A DNA stretch of 64,000 bases, from positions 310,001-374,000 of the forward strand of contig NZ_CP047187.1 of assembly GCF_030408615.1 (NCBI RefSeq). Direction: 5' to 3'. Below the pieces are notes generated by a model, which did not search any database, was not told the origin of the DNA, and saw nothing but the letters and a program-made list of their open reading frames with translations. Both the position numbers and the translations under genes were made by a program. This DNA comes from Corynebacterium bovis DSM 20582 = CIP 54.80. Lineage in GTDB: Bacteria; Actinomycetota; Actinomycetes; Mycobacteriales; Mycobacteriaceae. This document shows, piece by piece, positions 47,150 through 54,915 of this stretch (the first letter of the stretch is position 1; each line of letters begins with the position of its first letter).

Positions 47150-48082
47150 ATGGTTGAGAACTCCCCCGGTCCCGTGTCCGGCCCCGACCCCGCCTCCGGT
47201 GCGGCCCCGGGTCCCGCCTCCGGTGCGGCGGGCGGGGCGTCGCCCTCCCCCGGGACGACGCCGTCCTCCGCCGGAGCCCCCGCGACGCCGGACCCCCTGG
47301 CGCCCCTCGCCGGGCTGCCGGGCGTGCAGGAGGCCGTCGACGAGGCCCAGGACTTCCTCTCCCGGGTGCACCGCCACCCGGCGAACCTCCGCGGGCACGA
47401 CGTCACCGGGTCCGAGGGGGTGCTCCGCGGCGCGCGGGCGTCCGCGCAGCTCGACGGCGGGACCGTCGTCATCCCCGAGTCCGGGCAGGTGGACGACCCC
47501 GTGCTCGCCGGGTCGCTGCGCGCGGCCGAGCTGCTCGCCCCGGACGGGATCACCGAGACGGAGACGACGTGGCGACGGGCCCCGCTGCAGGTCATGGCCC
47601 GGATCAACGCCGTGGCGAGCCCGACGATGTCCGACAGCCGGTTCCGCCGGATCGCGGCGGAGAGCGGCCGGACGGTCACCCGGTCCGGGCCCGACGAGTT
47701 CCCCGTCCCCGGCCGCCCGCGGCAGTCGACGGACCAGCGGCTCCAGCTCCTCGCCGGCCTGGTGACCGGGGGGACGCGGGTGAGTTCGGTGATCCTCTCC
47801 GCGGTCGTGCACGGGGAGCTGCTCACGCTCGCCCCGTTCCCCGACGCGAACGGGGTCACCGCGCGGGCGTGCTCGCGGCTGGCGACGATCTCCGGGGGGC
47901 TGGACCCGCGCGGGCTCGGCGTGCCGGAGGTGTGGTGGAACCGGCACCGGGACGAGTACGCGGAGAAGGCGGAGGGGTTCGCCTCCGGGACGGTCGAGGG
48001 GGTCGGGGAGTGGATCATCTTCCACGCCCGGGGGCTCAGCGAGGGCACCCTCGAGGCGAAGTCCATCGCCGACGCGAAGTGA
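47150..48082 (+). CDS. Fic-like protein with a degenerate active-site motif
   Basis: A 310-residue protein. About 50 Pro/Ala/Gly-rich residues precede a helical domain. In its second half, after VSSVILSAVVHGELLTL, the motif APFPDANGVTAR (228-239) aligns with the Fic signature HPFxxGNGRxxR, but Ala replaces the catalytic His and Val replaces the Arg. Fic enzymes normally transfer AMP or other groups to proteins, and this one would not by the known mechanism. The C-terminus (WWNRHRDEYAEKAEGFASGTVEGVGEWIIFHARGL) is well structured. I believe the gene is conserved at this spot in corynebacteria. The family call rests on the motif only. Confidence 0.65.
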   Translation: MVENSPGPVSGPDPASGAAPGPASGAAGGASPSPGTTPSSAGAPATPDPLAPLAGLPGVQEAVDEAQDFLSRVHRHPANLRGHDVTGSEGVLRGARASAQLDGGTVVIPESGQVDDPVLAGSLRAAELLAPDGITETETTWRRAPLQVMARINAVASPTMSDSRFRRIAAESGRTVTRSGPDEFPVPGRPRQSTDQRLQLLAGLVTGGTRVSSVILSAVVHGELLTLAPFPDANGVTARACSRLATISGGLDPRGLGVPEVWWNRHRDEYAEKAEGFASGTVEGVGEWIIFHARGLSEGTLEAKSIADAK

Positions 48083-48155
48083 GGGGGCACGGGGGCCGGC
48101 CGGAGTGAGGCGCGGCGCGGGGGGCGGCCGGCGCGAAGTGAGGCGCGGCGCGGGG
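48076..48155 (+). repeat. stop-codon near-repeats after the Fic-like gene
   Basis: gtgaggcgcggcgcgggg occurs at 48105 and 48138, and gcgaagtgagg at 48075 (overlapping the real stop) and 48133. TGA falls at 48080, 48106 and 48139. Confidence 0.7.
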
Positions 48156-49091
48156 TCAGTGCCCCGCGGTGTCCGACCCCGGGTCCTGTTCACGGCCCCG
48201 GAACCACAGGGCCAGCCCGGTCGCGACGACACCGAGCACGGCCAGTGACGCGGACGCCCCGGCGATGACACTCTGCCGGTCGGTCAGGGAGAACAGCGGC
48301 TCCGGGCGGCTGAACTCCTCGACGGGCCAGCCGCGCGCCGTCGCCTCCTTCCGCAGCGGCCGGTCGGGGTTGACCGCGTGGGGGTGGCCGACGGCCTCGA
48401 GGAGGGGGAGGTCCGTCGCCGAGTCCGTGTACGCCCACGACGCGTCGAGGTCGTACCCGTGCCGGTCGGCGAGGGCGCGGAGGCCGTCGACCTTCGCCCG
48501 ACCCCGGCAGAAGAACAGGACCTCGCCCGTGAAGAGGCCGTCGTCGTCGACCTCGAGTTCGGTCGCGAGGAGGTGGTCGACCCCGAGCTCGTCGGCGACG
48601 GGGACGACGAGGTCACGGGCGGACGCGGTGATGATCGCGACCGCGTGGCCCTGTTCCCGGTGCCACCGGATGAGGTCGCGGGCCTCGGAGTAGATGTACG
48701 GGACGATGACGTCGTGCATGGCCTCGCGGGCGACCTCGCGGAGCGTCGCGGCGTCGCGGCCGCGGATCATCGCCGTGAGGGTGTCCCGGGTGGCGTCCAT
48801 GTCCCCGTCCGAGTGGGTCGTGAGCATGTAGTTGCCGAGCATGACCATCATGCGGACGACCTCGCCGGTGGTGATGAGACCGCGGTCGGCCAGGGGGCGG
48901 CGGTAGGCCATCGACGCCGAGGTGTCGATGACGGTCTTGTCCAGGTCGAACACCGCGAGCACGCGGGGGGCGGGATCGGCCGTGGTGGCGGGTTCGGGCG
49001 CGGGATCGGCCGTGGTGGCGGGCTCGGCCCGGTCGGCGGGGCCGGCCGTGGGGGAGGGCGGGACAGGGCCCGCCGGGGTGGTCTCGGTCAC
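48156..49091 (-). CDS. HAD-superfamily phosphatase with C-terminal membrane anchor
   Basis: A 311-residue SerB-like HAD-IB phosphatase. The motifs are FDLDKTVIDTSASMAY (nucleophile Asp), TASARDLVVPVADELG, a Lys in RAKVDGLRAL and YTDSATDLPLLEAVGHPHAVNPD. A hydrophobic helix near the C-terminus (AGASASLAVLGVVATGLALWF) should anchor it. The N-terminal 40 residues are a duplicated Thr/Ala/Asp/Pro-rich stretch. The substrate is unknown. A homologue precedes the tad locus in C. glutamicum and Mycobacterium. GTG start at 49091 with a TATGGT hexamer 5 nt upstream. Confidence 0.88.
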   Translation of the reverse strand: MTETTPAGPVPPSPTAGPADRAEPATTADPAPEPATTADPAPRVLAVFDLDKTVIDTSASMAYRRPLADRGLITTGEVVRMMVMLGNYMLTTHSDGDMDATRDTLTAMIRGRDAATLREVAREAMHDVIVPYIYSEARDLIRWHREQGHAVAIITASARDLVVPVADELGVDHLLATELEVDDDGLFTGEVLFFCRGRAKVDGLRALADRHGYDLDASWAYTDSATDLPLLEAVGHPHAVNPDRPLRKEATARGWPVEEFSRPEPLFSLTDRQSVIAGASASLAVLGVVATGLALWFRGREQDPGSDTAGH

Positions 49092-49133
49092 CGGTCCACC
49101 ATAGGACGCCGCCCGGACACCTGGCCAGGGGAG

Positions 49134-49206
49134 CTGTGGACGGGACTCCCCGTCATCCACAGGCCGCCGGCGGGGTGCCTCGCGGTGTCCACAGGCCGCC
49201 GGCGGC
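49134..49206. repeat. TCCACAG/CTGTGGA cluster upstream of ssd
   Basis: CTGTGGA (49134), TCCACAG (49156) and TCCACAG (49188) lie within 60 bp. The first two form an inverted repeat. The last two belong to an 18-bp direct repeat starting tccacaggccgccggcgg. Confidence 0.6.
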
Positions 49207-49334
49207 GGGGTGTGACGGGTGCCGGGAGGTGGCAGGGTGGGTCGTGACACGCGGGCCGCCCCGGGGGAGGGACGGCCCGGACCGTGGGACGACGGACGGC
49301 CCACGGCGACGACGGACACAGGGGAAGGTGCAGC

Positions 49335-50594
49335 GTGACGATGCCGGGGAGGGGCACGGGGCCGGTGGCGGCCGGGGGCCGGCGCGGACCGGACGGGGGC
49401 CGCGACGCCGCCCGCGACGCGGGGCGCGGGGGCGGGCACACCGGCCGGTGGCGACGGTTCCGGAGGGGTACGCCCGGGGACGACGGGGACGTGCCCGTGA
49501 TCTGCGCCGTCGGCTCACCGGACCTCGCCGAGGAGGTCGCGCTCGTCGCCGCGGCCGCCGGTCGCCGGTGCATCACCGTCGACACGACCGCCCCGCCCGG
49601 GGAGCCGGACCGGTGGGACGCGGACGTGCCCCGGCACGTGGTCCTCGTCGCCGACGCCACCGGCGGGCCGGTGCTCGCCGGGCTGCGGCGCGCCGGGCGG
49701 ACCGCGCGGGTCCTCCGGGTGGGGTCCCGGCGCCCCGGGGAGGGGGCCGTGTTCGAACTGCCCGGGGACGCGGCGGAGCTCGCCGCCGCGGTGGGGCGGC
49801 GGGAGCCGGTGCGCGTGGGGGTCACCGGGGCGGTCGGCGGGGCGGGGACCTCCGTGTTCGCCGCCGCGCTCGCCACCGTCCTCGCGGAGGGGACGGAGGA
49901 CCCGCCGGTGCTCGTCGACGGGGATCCCCGGCCGCCGGGCCTGGACGTCGTGCTGGGGGTCGAGGACGCGCCCGGGTGGCGGCTCCCCGAGCTCGTCGGG
50001 GCCGGTGACGGGGTGGGGCCGGTCGTCCTCGACGGGGAGACGGTGGAGCAGTTGCCGCTGTTCGGTGGGGTGCGGGTGCTCGCGGACCCGGGCGGGGCCG
50101 GCGCCCCGGGGCGGGGTCCGGTCGTCGACGCCGCGACGCTGCGGGGTGCCGTCGTCACCGACCACGGCGGTGGTTGCGGCGGCAGCGGTGGGTGCGGTTG
50201 CGGCGGCGGGAGTGCGTGCGGCCGCGGCCGCGACGGCGGGGACGACGGGGACGCCTCCGGCGCAGGCCGCGGTTGTACGTGCGGCGGCGACCGCGACGGC
50301 GGGGACCGCACGACCGTGCTCGTCGTCCCCGCCACGGTCGCCGCCGTGTACGCGGCCCGGCACCGGCTCGGGGCGATGCCGGCGGACACGCTCGTCGTCC
50401 TCCGGGAGGTGCCGGGTGCGACGCTGTCGTCACCGGACGCGGCCCTCCTGCTCGGCAGGCACCCCGAGGTGTGGTGGGGGTTCGACGCCCTCCTCCCCGC
50501 GGTGCTCGACGACGGCGTGTGGGAGCCGGCCGCCTCCTCGGCCGGACAGGCGGCCCGGGAGCTCGTGGACCACGTCGCGGGGTGGGGCCGGTGA
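49335..50594 (+). CDS. Ssd/TadZ-like MinD-family protein
   Basis: A 419-residue protein at the head of the tad locus, in the place of septum-site-determining protein Ssd. The N-terminal part resembles a receiver-like fold (VICAVGSPDLAEEVALVAAAAGRRCITVDT). The ATPase part has VRVGVTGAVGGAGTSVFAAALA, a deviant Walker A without the usual lysines, and PVLVDGDPRPPGLDVVLGVED. An unusual 45-residue insert, rich in Gly, Asp and Cys (seven Cys), lies around residues 275-320. In Tad systems TadZ marks the pole; Ssd affects division in Mycobacterium. The GTG at 49335 follows a GGAAGG ribosome site. Its stop overlaps tadA. Confidence 0.85.
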   Translation: MTMPGRGTGPVAAGGRRGPDGGRDAARDAGRGGGHTGRWRRFRRGTPGDDGDVPVICAVGSPDLAEEVALVAAAAGRRCITVDTTAPPGEPDRWDADVPRHVVLVADATGGPVLAGLRRAGRTARVLRVGSRRPGEGAVFELPGDAAELAAAVGRREPVRVGVTGAVGGAGTSVFAAALATVLAEGTEDPPVLVDGDPRPPGLDVVLGVEDAPGWRLPELVGAGDGVGPVVLDGETVEQLPLFGGVRVLADPGGAGAPGRGPVVDAATLRGAVVTDHGGGCGGSGGCGCGGGSACGRGRDGGDDGDASGAGRGCTCGGDRDGGDRTTVLVVPATVAAVYAARHRLGAMPADTLVVLREVPGATLSSPDAALLLGRHPEVWWGFDALLPAVLDDGVWEPAASSAGQAARELVDHVAGWGR

Positions 50595-51943
50595 GCGCCG
50601 GGGGCGTGGCCGTGGACGCGGCCGGGGGCGCGGTCGGGGGCGCGGCGGACGGGGCCGTGGTCGTGGATGCGGCGGGCGGCGCGGCCGGCCCGGACCGGGA
50701 GACCGTCCGGCGGGTCCGGCATGAACTCGCGCGGCACGGCGTCGTCACCCCCACCACCGCCGACATCGCGCGGGCGGTGGAGTCCCTCGACGACCGTGGG
50801 GGTGAGCCGGCGGGCGCGGCGACACTCGACCTCGTGCGCGGACTGCGCCGGGAGTTCTCCGGCCTCGGTGACCTCGCCGTGCTGCTGGAGGACCCGGCGG
50901 TGACCGACGTCGCCGTCAACGGCGCCGGACCCGTGTGGGTCGACCGCGGGCACGGGATGGTCCGCACCACCCTCACCGTGCCCGGCCCGGAGCAGGCCCG
51001 GGAGCTCGCGGTGCGGCTCACCGCCGCGTGCGGGGTACGGCTCGACGACGCGCTGCCCTGGGCCGACGGCGTGCTCCGCACCCTGCCACCCGGGGTCCAC
51101 GCCGCCGCGGTGCGGGTCCACGCCGTGCTCTCGCCGCCGGCGGACGGCGGGGCGTGCGTGAGCCTGCGGGTGCTCGCACCGGCCGGCCGCACACTCGCCG
51201 ACCTCGGCGCGGCGGGCATGTTCCCGCCCGAGGTCGGGGACGCGCTCGACGCCGCGGTGACGGCCGGGCGGTCCATCCTCGTCAGCGGCGGCACCGGGGC
51301 GGGTAAGACGACGCTGCTCACGGCGCTGCTCGCCCGGGTGCCCGGCCACGAACGCCTCATCCAGGTCGAGGACACCCGCGAACTCCACCCGGACCACCCG
51401 CACGTCGTCAGCCTCACGACGCGCACGGGGACCGCCGACGGGGCCGGCGAGGTCACCGTCCGCGATCTCGTGCGGCAGTGCCTGCGGATGCGGCCGGACC
51501 GGATCATCGTCGGCGAGATCCGCGGGGCGGAGATCGCCGACCTGCTGCTCGCCCTCAACACCGGCCACCGGGGAAGCGGGGCGACGGTCCACGCCAACAG
51601 CGTCGCGGCGGTGCCCGCGCGGCTCGGGGCCCTCGGGGCGCTGGCCGGCATGCCCCCGGCGGCCCTGGCGGCGCACGGCATCGACCTCGTCGTCCACGTC
51701 GAGCGGGGTCGGCACGGGCGGCGGGTCACGCACCTGGGGACCGTGCACGACCGGGACGGGCTCGTCGTCGACGCCGTGTGGGACGGGCGGCCCGGGCCCG
51801 GGTGGGGGCCGTGGCTCGAGCGGGTGCGCGACGACGCGGCCGGGCGCGGCGGCGGGGGCGGCGACGGCACTAACGGCGGGAGCAGCGACGGGACCAGCGG
51901 CGACGGGGGGAGCCGGGGCGACGCGGGGCGGTGGCGGCCGTGA
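50591..51943 (+). CDS. tadA: TadA/CpaF-type secretion ATPase
   Basis: A 450-residue type II/IV secretion ATPase that powers assembly of Flp-type pili. The N-terminal domain contains LEDPAVTDVAVNGAGPVWVDR. The ATPase has Walker A SGGTGAGKTTLL, the Asp box EDTRELHPDHPHVV, Walker B RPDRIIVGEIRGAE and the His box TGHRGSGATVHANS. The first 40 and last 30 residues are Gly/Ala/Asp-rich. Its GTG overlaps the ssd stop by 4 nt (GTGA), and it overlaps tadB by 13 nt. Confidence 0.95.
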   Translation: MSAGGVAVDAAGGAVGGAADGAVVVDAAGGAAGPDRETVRRVRHELARHGVVTPTTADIARAVESLDDRGGEPAGAATLDLVRGLRREFSGLGDLAVLLEDPAVTDVAVNGAGPVWVDRGHGMVRTTLTVPGPEQARELAVRLTAACGVRLDDALPWADGVLRTLPPGVHAAAVRVHAVLSPPADGGACVSLRVLAPAGRTLADLGAAGMFPPEVGDALDAAVTAGRSILVSGGTGAGKTTLLTALLARVPGHERLIQVEDTRELHPDHPHVVSLTTRTGTADGAGEVTVRDLVRQCLRMRPDRIIVGEIRGAEIADLLLALNTGHRGSGATVHANSVAAVPARLGALGALAGMPPAALAAHGIDLVVHVERGRHGRRVTHLGTVHDRDGLVVDAVWDGRPGPGWGPWLERVRDDAAGRGGGGGDGTNGGSSDGTSGDGGSRGDAGRWRP

Positions 51944-53160
51944 CGGGGGTCGTGGGGGGAGCCATGCTGGTGTGCGTCGTCGCCCTCGTCGGGCTCACCG
52001 TCCACCGGGTGGTCGCCACCGGCCGGAGGATCGCGCACACCGCCCGGGACATCGCCGCGCTCGCGGAGTTCACCGGGGCCGTCGGGCGGGAACTCGCCGC
52101 CGGGGCGCGGGCGGTCGACGCCGCCGACCTGGCGCTCGGCACCGGTCGGGCCCGGCGACGGCGTGAGGTCCTCGACCGGCTGCAGGTGCTCGTCCGCGAG
52201 GTCGCCCTCGGCGCCCGGCCGGCGGACCTCGCCGGGGGTGGGGAGGGGTGCGACGACGTCCGGACCGTCATGCGGCTGTGGGCGGTCTCCGAGCGGCACG
52301 GCGTCGCCCTCGGACGGCTCATGGACCGCTTCGGCGACGACCTCGCGTCCCGCCTCGTCCGGGCAGGTCACATGCGCTCGGCCCTGGCGGGCGCGCGGAT
52401 GACGGAGGTCATCCTCCTGGCGCTGCCGTGCGGGGCCGTCGGCCTCGGGCAGGCCACCGGGGCCGGGTCCGCGGTGTTCCTCGTCGGTGGGGTCGGCGGG
52501 AACGCCGTGCTCCTCGCCGGGACGGTGCTCGCCTGCGTGGGCGTGCTCTGGGCGGACGCACTGACCGTCGGCGCACTCGGCGGGGTCGGCCGGCGCGCCG
52601 GGCCGGGGGATGCGCGGGCCGCCGTCGTCCTGGACGTCGTCGCGGAGGGGACCGCCGCCGGGTTGACGACCGCCGCCGCATGGGCCGCGGGGGCGTCGAT
52701 CTACGGCGACGGCGGGAGCGACGGCGGCGACGGCCGGAGCGGCGGCGACGGCCGGGCCCGCGGTCGGGGGCTCGCCCTGCGTCCCGGCCGGGTTTTCGGA
52801 CGAGGTCTCGGTCGGGAGCATGGTCGGCGCGGTCAGCGGGTCGGCGACGGTGAGACGCTGCGGCTGGTCGCCGGGCTGCTCGCCCTCGGTGCCCCGGGGG
52901 ACGCGTGGGACCTGCTCGACGGGCACCCGGCGTTCGGCCCGGGGGCGAGGCAGATGGTGCGGCAGTCGACATCCGGTGCACGTGTCGTCGAGGTCCTGCG
53001 GGCCGAGGCGGCGCGGATCCGCCGGGAGACGGAGGACGCCTCGCGGGCGGCCGGGGAGCGGGTGCTCGTCGCCGTCGCCGCCCCGCTGACACTGTGCTTC
53101 CTCCCGGCGTTCGTGCTGGTCGGGCTCGTTCCGCTGGTCGCCGGCCTCGCCGGGAGGTGA
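51931..53160 (+). CDS. TadB/TadC-like membrane platform protein
   Basis: A 409-residue protein with features of both type II secretion F-domain subunits. The N-terminal half has a membrane helix, a soluble helical part (VLDRLQVLVREVALGARP ... RHGVALGRLMDRFGDDLA) and two helices (GGVGGNAVLLAGTVLACVGVLWADAL). The C-terminal third has another soluble helical part and the hydrophobic end VAVAAPLTLCFLPAFVLVGLVPLVAGL typical of TadC. A Gly/Asp/Arg-rich linker of about 50 residues joins them. In C. glutamicum I recall separate tadB and tadC genes, so this looks like a fusion. It overlaps tadA. Confidence 0.82.
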   Translation: MAAVTGVVGGAMLVCVVALVGLTVHRVVATGRRIAHTARDIAALAEFTGAVGRELAAGARAVDAADLALGTGRARRRREVLDRLQVLVREVALGARPADLAGGGEGCDDVRTVMRLWAVSERHGVALGRLMDRFGDDLASRLVRAGHMRSALAGARMTEVILLALPCGAVGLGQATGAGSAVFLVGGVGGNAVLLAGTVLACVGVLWADALTVGALGGVGRRAGPGDARAAVVLDVVAEGTAAGLTTAAAWAAGASIYGDGGSDGGDGRSGGDGRARGRGLALRPGRVFGRGLGREHGRRGQRVGDGETLRLVAGLLALGAPGDAWDLLDGHPAFGPGARQMVRQSTSGARVVEVLRAEAARIRRETEDASRAAGERVLVAVAAPLTLCFLPAFVLVGLVPLVAGLAGR

Positions 53161-53412
53161 CGTCGTGCGGTCGGGCGGTGAGCCGGAGGAGGGGCCGGGG
53201 AAGCCGGGGTGGACAGGTCAGGGAGGGGGCAGGACAGGGAGGGGGCAGGACAGGGAGGGCGACGGAACAGGAAGGGGGACAGGACACAAGACCGACGGGA
53301 CGAGGACAGACACAGACGACCGACAGGCCGGACGCCGACAGGCGGTGACACGCGACGGCGGGTACCGGCCAGCCACCGACAGAAGGACCGACAGAAGGAA
53401 GGTGCGTCAACC
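53161..53412. other. purine-rich leader before the pilin-like gene
   Basis: No ORF is convincing here. The plus strand is strongly purine-rich and depleted of T. It contains three 16-bp tandem repeats (53215-53262, aggacagggagggggc type) and further acagg/gacagac motifs. The G-runs could form quadruplexes. It probably is the 5' leader of the downstream pilin-like gene, whose AAGGAAGG ribosome site ends it. Confidence 0.55.
53215..53262 (+). repeat. 16-bp G-rich tandem repeat (x3)
   Basis: Copies at 53215, 53231 and 53247; the first two differ at one base and the third diverges only at its end. Confidence 0.8.
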
Positions 53413-53835
53413 ATGACGACGACGATGACGACCCGGACACCGGGAACCCCCCACCCCGAGCGGGCGGGGACACACGACGGGACCACCGCGCCGGACACCC
53501 CGGCGGAGACCGGGGCGGAGACCACGGCCGTGACCGCAGTCGAGACCGACGCCGACCGGCCCGAGGCCGGGGCACACGACGACGCCCCGGGCGGGGAGGA
53601 GCGTCCCACCGACCCCGACGCTCCCGACAGCGCAGCGACCCCGGTGGGGCGCCTGCGCCGCGCGGTGACGACCGTGGCCCGCGACGACGGGGGGATGTCG
53701 ACCATCGAGTACGCCCTCGGCATGGTCGCGGCGGCGGCCCTGGGGACGCTGCTGTACACGGTCGTGACCTCGGACGCCGTGGAGACGGCGCTGACGGAGA
53801 TCATCCAGAATGCGCTGGACACGAGGCCGAAGTGA
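53413..53835 (+). CDS. DUF4244 / Flp pilin-like protein
   Basis: A 140-residue protein whose last 55 residues look like a Flp-type pilin: GG-MSTIEYALGMVAAAALGTLLYTVVTSD. Cleavage after Gly would leave Met+1 and the conserved Glu+5-Tyr+6, as in Flp prepilins. The N-terminal ~80 residues are a Thr/Ala/Asp/Pro-rich segment, far longer than the usual pilin leader. This C-terminal pattern is the one called DUF4244 in actinobacteria. It probably forms the fibre assembled by TadA. The ATG at 53413 follows AGAAGGAAGG. The tadE-like gene overlaps its end. Confidence 0.85.
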   Translation: MTTTMTTRTPGTPHPERAGTHDGTTAPDTPAETGAETTAVTAVETDADRPEAGAHDDAPGGEERPTDPDAPDSAATPVGRLRRAVTTVARDDGGMSTIEYALGMVAAAALGTLLYTVVTSDAVETALTEIIQNALDTRPK

Positions 53836-54247
53836 CGCCGGCTACGTCACGGTCGAGGCGGCGCTGGTCCTCTCGGCGGTGACGGGTGTCGCCGCGTTGC
53901 TCATCGCCGGGATCGTCACGGGCGTGGCCTGGATCGGCGCGGCGGGGACCGCCCGTGACGCCGCCCGGGCCGCGGCCCTCGCCGGGGACCCCGGTGGGGC
54001 GGAACGGGCCGCCACCGCGATCGCCGGCCAGCGCAGCCCCGGGGCGACCGTCACCGTCACGACGGAACCAGCCGGGGTGGCCGGCGTCCCCGGGGAGGGC
54101 GCGACCGGTGGCCCCGGCGGCGGGTCCGGGACGGGAGGCCTGCAGGTGCTCCGCGTCACGGTCCAGCGCCGGGTCGCGCTGTGGTCGGTCACCGGGGAGG
54201 CGGCGGTCGTCGTCGAACCCGGTGACGGGGACGGGCAGGGACCGTGA
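53810..54247 (+). CDS. TadE-like pseudopilin
   Basis: A 145-residue TadE-like minor pilin. The processing region DAG-YVTVEAALVLSAVTGVAALLIAGIVTGVAWIG has Gly before the mature end and Glu at +5, followed by one membrane helix. The rest is a small beta-rich exported domain with a Gly-rich loop. The start codon ATG at 53810 lies inside the preceding gene (26-nt overlap), and no better start is available in frame. Confidence 0.82.
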   Translation: MRWTRGRSDAGYVTVEAALVLSAVTGVAALLIAGIVTGVAWIGAAGTARDAARAAALAGDPGGAERAATAIAGQRSPGATVTVTTEPAGVAGVPGEGATGGPGGGSGTGGLQVLRVTVQRRVALWSVTGEAAVVVEPGDGDGQGP

Positions 54248-54744
54248 CCGGGCGTGCCGCCGGGACCCGGCGGGGCCGGCCCGGGGCGGGCGACGACGGG
54301 ACGGCGACGGTGTACGGGGCGATGGTCATGCTCGGCCTGGTCGCCCTGACCGCGGTCGCGCTCGTGGTCGTGCGCCCGGTCCGGGACGGGGTGACGGCGC
54401 AGGCCGCCGCGGACCTTGCGGCGGTGAGCGCGGCGACGGTGCTCGCCGACGGCACCGGGGCGGACCCGTGCGGGGTCGCGCGGGTCGTCGCCGGGGCTGA
54501 CGGGGCGGCGGTCGTCGAGTGCGGGACTGTCGACGGTGGCGGGTACGCGTACGCCGGCACCGGGGTCCGGGTGCGGGTCAGGGCCGGTGACCGGACCGCG
54601 GAGGCCGTCGCCGGGGAGGTCGGGGAGTCTGAGGCGGTGGTCGGGGACGACGCGGCGGTGGCCGGAGAGCCGGATGCGGTGGTCGGGGACGATGCGGGGA
54701 TGGTCGGGGAGTCCGACGCGGTGGCCGGTGGTCCGGCGCCGTGA
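54244..54744 (+). CDS. Rv3654c-type TadE-like protein
   Basis: A 166-residue single-pass protein: DDGTATVYGAMVMLGLVALTAVALVVVRPVRDGVTAQAAADLAAVSAATVLADG. This matches the 'helicase/secretion neighbourhood TadE-like' group of actinobacteria (Rv3654c), in which a lone pair of Cys (DPCGV, VECGT) probably forms a disulfide. The C-terminal 45 residues repeat DAVVGDD/GESDAVAG-type units. The GTG overlaps the preceding stop by 4 nt. It ends the tad operon. Confidence 0.8.
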   Translation: MTGRAAGTRRGRPGAGDDGTATVYGAMVMLGLVALTAVALVVVRPVRDGVTAQAAADLAAVSAATVLADGTGADPCGVARVVAGADGAAVVECGTVDGGGYAYAGTGVRVRVRAGDRTAEAVAGEVGESEAVVGDDAAVAGEPDAVVGDDAGMVGESDAVAGGPAP

Positions 54745-54915
54745 CCTGTGGTCCCGCCGCCCCGGTGGCGGAGGTTCCGGTGTTAGACTCTTAAGCCTGA
54801 TATTGGTACGGCGGCGGTCCATCGGAGCGGCGCGTCGGACCTGCACGGACCGACACGGACCGGCACACATTCCGGGAATGCCCGACGGGTCACCGTCACC
54901 AGCGAAGGACGAGGA

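Noticed and set aside
49134-49206. TCCACA motifs as a DnaA-box cluster or replication origin
   Set aside because: Only three imperfect 7-mers are present, there is no AT-rich unwinding region, and dnaA, dnaN or parAB are not nearby.
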